Of a stretch of DNA of 19,221 bases, positions 13,762 to 19,221 are shown in pieces; the stretch's first letter is position 1; every line of letters starts with the position of its first letter. The stretch spans positions 1 to 19,221 of the forward strand of contig CAZDJK010000078.1 in assembly GCA_964505725.1 (NCBI GenBank), given 5' to 3'. The DNA comes from CAVRJC01 sp964505725. Lineage in GTDB: Bacteria > Actinomycetota > Acidimicrobiia > IMCC26256 > DASPTH01. Made by a program: the position numbers and the translations under genes. The notes below the pieces were generated by a model. That model was given only the letters and a program-made list of their open reading frames with translations, searched no databases and had not been told where the DNA came from.

Positions 13762-14742
13762 TCAGCTGTCGCCGACGCGGGCCGCGAACAGATCCTCGTC
13801 GCGGCCCTCGACGGTGTCGGCGAGGAGGTCGTCGGCCCGCACGGCCATGTGGCGGAGCGCCTCGGAACCGCTGACGATCTCCATGATCTCGGTGGTGATG
13901 GCGTCCTGGCGCACGCGGTTCATCCGCCGCGTCAGGGTCGTGATCAGATCGTCGGCGTTGTCGGTCGCCGACTTCATGGCCCGCTGGCGCGCCGCGTGCT
14001 CGGAGGCGGCCGCGTTCAGCAGCGAGGCGTACACACGCGCATCCACGTAGCGCGGCAGCAGCAGGTCGAGGATTCCCTCGGGCGAGGGCTCGAACTCGTA
14101 CGGCGCGCGCACCGCGTCCTCACCGGCGACCTCGGTCTCGGCGACCGGGATGTCCTCCGCCGCCAGAGGCATGAGCGTCTCCTGGCGCACCACCTGGCGC
14201 CCCGCCGACAGGAAGCGCGTGTAGACGATCTCGACCACGTCGGCCTCGCCGGCCAGGAACCGGCCGGTGGCGGCGCCTCCGACCTCGCGCGCGTCCTCGT
14301 ACGACGGCTGCTGCGAGAAGCCCGTGAACGCGGCGTCGACTCGAAAGCCGCGATAGCGGAAGTAGGCCTCCGGCTTCCGGCCGACCACGAGCAGCGAGTA
14401 CTCGCGACCCCGTTCCTCGTGCTCCCGCAGCGAGCGTTCCGCGGCGCGGATCACTGACGAGTTGTACGCACCGCACAGGCCGCGATCGGCCGCGACCACG
14501 ATGAAGGCGACCTTGCGCACGTCTGCTCGCGGCGTGAGCAGCGGGCTGTCCACCGCTCCCCCGCCGCCCGCTAGGTCGCGCACGACCGCGGTGATCGCCT
14601 CGCTGTAGGGCTGGGCCGCCTCGACGCGGGCCTGCGCCCGCGCGATCCGGCTCGCCGCGATCAGCTCCTGGGCGCGCGTGATCTTCTGCGTCGACTGGAC
14701 GCTGCGGATCCGACGCCTGAGGACGCGTTCCTGGCCGGGCAA
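13762..14742 (-). CDS. atpG: F1 ATP synthase gamma subunit
   Basis: A 326-residue gamma subunit, the rotor shaft inside the alpha3-beta3 ring. The N-terminal helix reads GQERVLRRRIRSVQSTQKIT (3-22) followed by RAQELIAASRI, and the C-terminal helix contains AMKSATDNADDLI and RRMNRVRQDAITTEIMEIVSG. VVAADRGLCGAYNSSVI marks the central domain. It is longer than the roughly 290 residues of E. coli gamma, with the extra length in the middle, as in other actinobacteria. The start is TTG at 14742, because no ATG or GTG is near the family's N-terminus and GGGAG lies about 6 bases upstream. The atpA stop is 14 bases before it. Confidence 0.95.
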   Translation of the reverse strand: MPGQERVLRRRIRSVQSTQKITRAQELIAASRIARAQARVEAAQPYSEAITAVVRDLAGGGGAVDSPLLTPRADVRKVAFIVVAADRGLCGAYNSSVIRAAERSLREHEERGREYSLLVVGRKPEAYFRYRGFRVDAAFTGFSQQPSYEDAREVGGAATGRFLAGEADVVEIVYTRFLSAGRQVVRQETLMPLAAEDIPVAETEVAGEDAVRAPYEFEPSPEGILDLLLPRYVDARVYASLLNAAASEHAARQRAMKSATDNADDLITTLTRRMNRVRQDAITTEIMEIVSGSEALRHMAVRADDLLADTVEGRDEDLFAARVGDS

Positions 14743-14756
14743 GCCGCTCTCCCGTT

Positions 14757-16301
14757 CTAGTCGGCGACTGCGACGCGCTCGTCGGCGAGCGAGGCCGCGA
14801 ACTGGTCGTGGAACTGCGTGACCGCGGCGCCCAGCGTGTCGGCCTCGGGGGACTGGCCGGTGTCTCGGATCTCGGCGAGCATGCCCGAGTACCGCGTGGA
14901 GAACCACTCGTGCAGCTCGCGCTCGAAGCGGCGGACCTCGCCGACGGGGATGTCGTCGAGCACCCCGGACGTGCCCGCGTACACCGACACCACCTGCAGC
15001 TCCACCGGCATCGGCGAGTTCAGCGGCTGCTTGAGCAGCTCGACGAGCCGGTAGCCGCGCTCGAGCTGCGCTTTCGACACCGCGTCGAGGTCGGACGCAA
15101 AGGTGGCGAACGCCTCGAGGTCGCGGAACTGCGCGAGGTCGACCTTCAACGTGCCCGCCACCGCGCGCATCGCGCGGATCTGCGCCGCGCCGCCCACGCG
15201 CGACACCGAGATGCCGACGTCGACCGCGGGCCGCACACCCGACCGGAACAGGTTCTCCTGGAGGTAGATCTGCCCGTCGGTGATGGAGATCACGTTCGTG
15301 GGGATGTAGGCCGAGACGTCGCCGGCTTTCGTCTCGATGATCGGCAGCGCGGTGAGCGAGCCACTCCCGTGCGCCTCGTTGAGCTTCGCGGCGCGCTCGA
15401 GCAGGCGGCTGTGCAGGTAGAAGACGTCGCCCGGGTACGCCTCGCGGCCCGGAGGCCGGCGTAGCAGCAGCGAGAGCTGGCGGTACGCCTCGGCCTGCTT
15501 GGAGAGGTCGTCGTACACCACCAGCGCGGCGTCGCCGTTGTCCATCCAGTGCTGGCCGATGGCGCAGCCCGCGTACGGCGCGAGGTACTTGAACACCGCC
15601 TCGTCGGCCGCGGGCGCGTTCACCACGACCGTGTACTCCATCGCCCCGTGCTCCTCGAGCGTGGCGACGGTCTGCGCGACGGTCGAGCCCTTCTGCCCGA
15701 TCGCCACGTAGATGCACTTCACCCGCTGGCCCTTCTGGGCGAGGATGGTGTCGACCGCGACCGTCGTCTTGCCGGTCTTGCGGTCGCCGATGATCAGCTC
15801 GCGCTGTCCCCGACCGATCGGGGTCATGGCGTCGATGGCCTTGATGCCGGTCTGGAGCGGCTCGTGCACGGGGCGGCGCCCGACGATGCCCGGCGCCTGC
15901 ACCTCGAGGCGGCGCTCCTCGCTCGTGTCCAGCGGGCCCTTGCCGTCGATCGACTGCCCGAGCGCGTCGACGACGCGCCCGATCAGCGCGTCGCCCACCG
16001 GGACCGAGAGGATGCGCCCGGTGCCCCTGACCGACCCCCCCTCCTCGATGTGGGTCGCCCCGCCGAGCACCACCGCGCCGATCGAGTCCTCGTCGAGGTT
16101 GAGGGCGAGGCCGAGGGTCCCGCTCTCGAACTCGAGCACCTCGTTCACCGCGGTGCCGGGCAGGCCGGCGACCCGCGCGATGCCGTCGCCGACCTCGAGC
16201 ACCCGCCCCACCTGGGCCTGCGAGAGGGACGGCGAGTACGACTCGACGTGCTTGCGCAGTGCGGCAGCGATCTCGTCGGCGTTGATCGTCAGTTCCGGCA
16301 T
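14757..16301 (-). CDS. atpA: F1 ATP synthase alpha subunit
   Basis: A 514-residue non-catalytic nucleotide-binding alpha subunit. Walker A is GDRKTGKT (172-179), the Walker B region is VVYDDLSKQAEAYR (261-274), and the arginine finger R368 is in SVSRVGG. GRRPVHEPLQTGIKAIDAM (141-159) and the RRPPGREAYPGDVFY segment are typical. Length matches the family. The N-terminal helix (about 1-25) contacts delta. The ATG at 16301 has AAGGGA about 5 bases upstream. It lies 31 bases after atpH. Confidence 0.98.
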   Translation of the reverse strand: MPELTINADEIAAALRKHVESYSPSLSQAQVGRVLEVGDGIARVAGLPGTAVNEVLEFESGTLGLALNLDEDSIGAVVLGGATHIEEGGSVRGTGRILSVPVGDALIGRVVDALGQSIDGKGPLDTSEERRLEVQAPGIVGRRPVHEPLQTGIKAIDAMTPIGRGQRELIIGDRKTGKTTVAVDTILAQKGQRVKCIYVAIGQKGSTVAQTVATLEEHGAMEYTVVVNAPAADEAVFKYLAPYAGCAIGQHWMDNGDAALVVYDDLSKQAEAYRQLSLLLRRPPGREAYPGDVFYLHSRLLERAAKLNEAHGSGSLTALPIIETKAGDVSAYIPTNVISITDGQIYLQENLFRSGVRPAVDVGISVSRVGGAAQIRAMRAVAGTLKVDLAQFRDLEAFATFASDLDAVSKAQLERGYRLVELLKQPLNSPMPVELQVVSVYAGTSGVLDDIPVGEVRRFERELHEWFSTRYSGMLAEIRDTGQSPEADTLGAAVTQFHDQFAASLADERVAVAD

Positions 16302-16332
16302 GTTCGTCCCTTGTCCCCGATCCGACCGTCGG

Positions 16333-16863
16333 TCAGATCTGACTCTTCAGTTGTTCCAGTCGATGACGGATGGAGCCGTCGATCACGATGTCGCCGACGG
16401 TGGCGACGATGCCGCCGAGCACCGACTCGTCGATCACCACCTTCACCTCGACATCCTTGTCGGTCGCCTGGTTCAGCGCGACGCGGAGGCGCTCGATCTG
16501 CTCCGCGGTGAGCGGGATGGCGCTGCGCACCTCGGCGACGGCGCGGCGGCGCTCCGCGGCCGAGAGCTCGACGAACCGGTCGACGATCTCCGGGAGCTCA
16601 CCGGCGCGTCCGGCGCCGACGATGAACGACGCGAGCGCGACGCTCGTCCGAAGCGCCTTCTGGCCGAGGATGTCCTCCACCACCGCGATCCGCCGCTCCA
16701 CCGGCAGCAACGGGTCGCCGAGCGCCATCCGCAGGTCGTCCGATGCGTCGAACGTGCGCGCGAAGCGGAAGAGCTCGTCCTCGACGTCGGCGAGGTGGCC
16801 CTCGGCGCGCGCCACCTCGAGCAACGCGTGGGCGTACGCCTCGACCCGCGGGTTGTCCGGCAT
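16333..16863 (-). CDS. atpH: F1 ATP synthase delta subunit
   Basis: A 176-residue peripheral-stalk subunit (the bacterial counterpart of OSCP). The N-terminal helical domain begins RVEAYAHALLEVARAEGHL (6-24), and the C-terminal part contains IDESVLGGIVATVGDIVIDGSIRHRL (143-168), the delta signature in which the GG-containing strand and DGS turn are conserved. Length is normal, unlike the fused b-delta protein of mycobacteria, so this operon has separate b and delta genes. The ATG lies two bases after the atpF stop, so translation is probably coupled. Confidence 0.95.
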   Translation of the reverse strand: MPDNPRVEAYAHALLEVARAEGHLADVEDELFRFARTFDASDDLRMALGDPLLPVERRIAVVEDILGQKALRTSVALASFIVGAGRAGELPEIVDRFVELSAAERRRAVAEVRSAIPLTAEQIERLRVALNQATDKDVEVKVVIDESVLGGIVATVGDIVIDGSIRHRLEQLKSQI

Positions 16864-16865
16864 GG

Positions 16866-17411
16866 TCAGTTGCTCCCGACCTCGTTGATGTAGTTCTCGA
16901 CGAGCGCGAGCTGCCGTTCACGGTCGAGGTTCGCGTGCACGACCTTCTCGGCCAGGTCGATCGACAGCTCGGCCATGCGCCCCTGGAGATCGCTCATCGC
17001 GCGCTGGGTCGCGAGCCGGATGTCCTCGGTCGACCGCGCCCGGAGCTCGGCCGCGTCGGCCTCCGCCTTGGCCATGAGGTCCCGTCGCACCTGCTCCGCC
17101 TGCTGGCGGGCCGCCTCGATGATCTGGCCGGCCTCGTCGCGCGCCTCGGCGAGCTGGAGGCGGTAGTCCTCGAGCGAGCTCTCCGCCTCGAGGCGCGCCT
17201 GCTCGGCCCGTTCGAGGTCACCGCGGATACGGTCCTCGCGTGCCTTCAGCCCGGCCTTGATCGCCGGCCATCCCTTCCAGGCGAGGATGACGAGCACGAT
17301 GACGAACGCGATCGCAGCCCAGAGGATCTCCTTCCCCTCGGGAAGGATCGGGTTCTTCGCCTTGACCGAGACCGTCTTCTCTTGTGCGAGCAGGAGGACA
17401 GACAGCAGCAC
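16866..17411 (-). CDS. atpF: Fo ATP synthase subunit b
   Basis: A 181-residue peripheral-stalk subunit. A single membrane segment (about 29-46, ILWAAIAFVIVLVILAW) is followed by a long charged coiled coil rich in Glu, Arg and Ala (about 55-150). The C-terminal end (LVENYINEVG) fits the delta-binding region. The first 20 residues look partly like a signal segment (LLSVLLLAQ), which is common for actinobacterial b subunits. The GTG start at 17411 has TAGGAG 7 bases upstream, and this Shine-Dalgarno contains the atpE stop codon. Confidence 0.95.
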   Translation of the reverse strand: MLLSVLLLAQEKTVSVKAKNPILPEGKEILWAAIAFVIVLVILAWKGWPAIKAGLKAREDRIRGDLERAEQARLEAESSLEDYRLQLAEARDEAGQIIEAARQQAEQVRRDLMAKAEADAAELRARSTEDIRLATQRAMSDLQGRMAELSIDLAEKVVHANLDRERQLALVENYINEVGSN

Positions 17412-17420
17412 TTCGGGCTC

Positions 17421-17681
17421 CTAGCTCTTGGCGAGGAAGAAGAGCACGAAGCCGAACAGGGCGAGCGCCTCGGTGAACGCGATACCGAGGAACATCGTCG
17501 TGCGGATCGTGCCCTGCATCTCGGGCTGACGCGCCATCGCCTGGATCGCATTCCCGACCACGAGGCCGATGCCGATGCCGGGGCCGATGGCGGCGGCGCC
17601 GTACACGATGCCGGCACCGATCGACTGCAACCCGGCTTTGAGCTCGCCGGCCTGCTGGGCGGCGAGGAGCAGCGTGGACAT
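17421..17681 (-). CDS. atpE: Fo ATP synthase subunit c, proton type
   Basis: An 86-residue hairpin protein that forms the rotor ring. Helix 1 is glycine-rich (GAGIVYGAAAIGPGIGIG, 22-39), the polar loop is ARQPEMQG (50-57), and helix 2 carries the ion-binding E71 in AFTEALALFGF. The residues after E71 are Ala and Leu, and helix 1 has Ile at the position where sodium-binding c subunits have Gln. So proton coupling is expected; this follows from known c-ring motifs. The ATG at 17681 has AGGAGA about 6 bases upstream. It is 32 bases after atpB. Confidence 0.97.
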   Translation of the reverse strand: MSTLLLAAQQAGELKAGLQSIGAGIVYGAAAIGPGIGIGLVVGNAIQAMARQPEMQGTIRTTMFLGIAFTEALALFGFVLFFLAKS

Positions 17682-17713
17682 GTTCTTTCTCCTGTTGGTT
17701 TCGGGTGGATCTA

Positions 17714-18478
17714 CTAGTGCTCGGGGTGGAGCGAGTCACCGATGTACACGGCGGTCAACAGCGTGAAGATGTACGCCTGGAGGAAGGCCACCAGGATCTC
17801 GAAGCCGGTCACGCCGATGTTGAGCAGGAACGGGCCGATCGCCACGATCGGGGCATTGTCGAGCGCGTAGGCGGTGAGCAGCGCCAGCGCGGTGAGCAGG
17901 ATGTGACCCGCCATCATGTTGGCGAGGAGTCGGACGGCGAGTGAGAAGGGCCTCACGAGGACGAGCTGCACGAACTCGATCGGCGTGACGAGGATGTAGA
18001 GGAGCTTCGGCACGCCGGGCGGGAACAGGTGCCCGGTGAGGTACTTGAGCCCGTGGTGCTTGAACCCTACGAAGAGGTACAGCACGTAGGTCTGCAGCGC
18101 GAGGTATCCGGGGATCCCCATGCGGGCGGTCGGCGGGAACTGCAGGAACGGGATGACTTCCCAGATGTTCAGGAACAGGATGAACAGGAAGAGCGTGCCG
18201 AGAAACGGCGTGTAGCGCTCGGCGTCGTGGCCGACGACATCCCTCGTGATGCCGTTGTCCACGAACTCGTAGGTCATCTCGACGACGTTCTGCAGCCCGC
18301 TCGGCTGCAGCTTCATGCGCCGGCTGCCCGCGAGCATCAGCACGATGATGAGGAACGACGAGATGAGGACGAGCAGGACGGTCTTGTTGATCGCCAACGG
18401 CGACCCCGCGAACCAGATGTCCTTCCAACGGAAGATCTCGTCGATCGGTGGGAACTGGAACGCGCCGAGGAGGGGCAC
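17714..18478 (-). CDS. atpB: Fo ATP synthase subunit a
   Basis: A 254-residue membrane stator subunit forming the two proton half-channels. The essential Arg is R183 in SLAVRLLANMMAG, with N187. Q234 is in FLQAYIF. Relative to E. coli, Glu219 is replaced by H192 and His245 by E227, the reciprocal swap also found in mitochondrial and many bacterial a subunits, so the channel should still work. Membrane segments are visible at about 32-50, 92-112, 126-138, 158-178, 184-205 and 212-245. The GTG start at 18478 has the strong AGGAAGGTAGGAA directly upstream, overlapping the stop of the preceding gene. Confidence 0.96.
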   Translation of the reverse strand: MPLLGAFQFPPIDEIFRWKDIWFAGSPLAINKTVLLVLISSFLIIVLMLAGSRRMKLQPSGLQNVVEMTYEFVDNGITRDVVGHDAERYTPFLGTLFLFILFLNIWEVIPFLQFPPTARMGIPGYLALQTYVLYLFVGFKHHGLKYLTGHLFPPGVPKLLYILVTPIEFVQLVLVRPFSLAVRLLANMMAGHILLTALALLTAYALDNAPIVAIGPFLLNIGVTGFEILVAFLQAYIFTLLTAVYIGDSLHPEH

Positions 18479-18489
18479 TTCCTACCTTC

Positions 18490-18921
18490 CTACTTCCGGG
18501 CCGGCTTGAGGCCGGGTGCACCGAGGGTCAGGCTCACGTGGCGAGTCTCCCACCCGAGCAACGCGAGGTGGACGACCGCGATGGTGAGAGCGAGCACCGC
18601 CACGTCGATCCAGGGCACGAGCGAGAGCGCGAGCACGATGCCGAACAGCACACCGAGCCGGACGAGGTACCCACCGAGCACCACGCCCATCACGGTGCCA
18701 GGGGACTTGTGAGCGGTTGCCGACACGAGGTGCGCCGACACGAAGAAGTTGGCCGCCACGAGCGCGAGCCCGATCGCCGCGCTGACGAGCCCGTCGGGCC
18801 CGCGGAGGACGCCCGCGAGGAGCAGCACCGCCGGGGACACGAGGAGCATCCTCCGGATCAGATCGCGCGCGATCTCGTGCTCGTGGGCCTCCTGCGAGAT
18901 CACCGCATGTGTCGTGCCCAC
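18490..18921 (-). CDS. AtpI-like ATP synthase accessory membrane protein
   Basis: A 143-residue integral membrane protein in the position of atpI. Four hydrophobic segments are visible (about 25-40, 44-64, 76-98, 104-123), separated by short basic or glycine turns. LVAANFFVSAHLV (53-65) resembles the second helix of AtpI-type proteins, which help c-ring assembly and may handle Mg or Ca. The N-terminus is acidic and His-rich (EAHEHE). The GTG start overlaps the end of atpZ by 22 bases, with AGGGGA about 5 bases upstream. The stop is 11 bases before atpB. Its sequence is poorly conserved, so the call rests on topology and location. Confidence 0.8.
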   Translation of the reverse strand: MGTTHAVISQEAHEHEIARDLIRRMLLVSPAVLLLAGVLRGPDGLVSAAIGLALVAANFFVSAHLVSATAHKSPGTVMGVVLGGYLVRLGVLFGIVLALSLVPWIDVAVLALTIAVVHLALLGWETRHVSLTLGAPGLKPARK

Positions 18922-19166
18922 GGCTTCCCCTCGTCGTGACGGGCCATGCGGCCCCTGTACTCGTAGTAGGCGGTGACCGCCGCCGCGAGCACGCCGAACA
19001 GACCGAACGCGAGCAGGAACACGGGCGCGGTCCCGAGCCTGCTGTCGAGGAACGCACCGACGAGGCCGAAGAGCAACGGGCCGACGACGAGGCTGAGGGC
19101 CTGGGTCAGGCCGTCTCCGTAGCCGTTCTTCTCGTTGTCCCGTGTCGACGGATCGGCTGCGTCCAC
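18900..19166 (-). CDS. atpZ: AtpZ-type ATP synthase accessory protein, first gene of the atp operon
   Basis: An 88-residue protein with two membrane helices (about 22-40 and 48-68). The core reads VVGPLLFGLVGAFLDSRLGTAP (27-48), in which the GPLLFGLVG helix, the D41 to G45 turn and the TAP after it are the AtpZ hallmark. The tail is short and basic (YEYRGRMARHDEG). AtpZ and AtpI act together in assembly of the ATP synthase in studied bacteria. The GTG at 19166 has GGAGGG about 7 bases upstream. The operon promoter must lie in the last 50 bases or beyond the right edge; none could be recognised. Confidence 0.85.
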   Translation of the reverse strand: MDAADPSTRDNEKNGYGDGLTQALSLVVGPLLFGLVGAFLDSRLGTAPVFLLAFGLFGVLAAAVTAYYEYRGRMARHDEGKPWARHMR

Positions 19167-19221
19167 CCCGGTTTCCCTCCGCTGCCTGGGCGCGCCGAGG
19201 AGGTCCGGCGCTTGTGAATCT

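Noticed and set aside
14743..15717. Extension of the gamma subunit frame upstream through atpA.
   Set aside because: The sequence before 14742 has no gamma similarity and lies within the alpha gene; the TTG at 14742 has a Shine-Dalgarno sequence and the family N-terminus.

Overview
The window is a gene-dense stretch of a very GC-rich genome (about 70% G+C by eye), with many GTG and a few TTG starts, four-base gene overlaps and almost no intergenic DNA. The gene content fits a member of the Actinomycetota, perhaps an Acidimicrobiia-like lineage: a GlpX-type fructose-bisphosphatase, a MurA with Asp in place of the catalytic Cys, a stand-alone class III nucleotidyl cyclase, a MeaB-like GTPase and an AtpZ-led ATP synthase operon. 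The lineage is inferred from these genes, not from a marker tree. No RNA gene, insertion sequence, integrase or CRISPR array was seen, so this looks like core chromosome.

Layout. (1) 1-1425, plus strand: a GalT-like nucleotidyltransferase followed by a four-base-overlapping SRPBCC protein. (2) 1433-5191, minus strand: in transcription order a class III cyclase, MurA, an Nfu-type Fe-S protein, a MeaB/ArgK GTPase and an enoyl-CoA hydratase. The last three are tightly coupled. (3) 5192-5363: a GC-rich intergenic tract with short tandem repeats. (4) 5364-6032, minus: a small alpha/beta hydrolase. (5) 6097-9187, plus: an overlapping trio of a GT4 glycosyltransferase, a SAM methyltransferase and an alpha/alpha-toroid protein. 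It is closed by a perfect hairpin and faced by a second SAM methyltransferase (9836-9216, minus). This is the least understood part of the window and may be a small glycan or glycolipid pathway. (6) 9874-10869, plus: glpX, divergent from the second methyltransferase across only 37 bases. (7) 10870-10935: a convergent intergenic spacer that combines a 12-bp hairpin with a telomere-like G-run array on one strand. (8) 10936-11853, minus: a secreted TIM-barrel, glycosidase-like protein. (9) 11899-19166, minus: the complete F1Fo ATP synthase operon in the order atpZ-atpI-atpB-E-F-H-A-G-D-C.

Two modes of translation initiation seem to coexist. The ATP synthase genes, the enoyl-CoA hydratase and the cyclase have clear Shine-Dalgarno sequences. 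Six other starts (galT-like, nfu-like, murA, the hydrolase, glpX and the TIM-barrel gene) lack one and instead have a TAnnnT hexamer ending 6-8 bases before the start codon. That is the layout of leaderless actinobacterial promoters.

How the genes work together: the ATP synthase operon encodes every subunit of a proton-type enzyme. GlpX supplies gluconeogenic sugar phosphate, and the GalT-like enzyme and MurA use or make activated sugars. The GT4/methyltransferase/toroid group plausibly builds or trims a methylated sugar product. Only the ATP synthase forms an obvious complex; the other links are inference.
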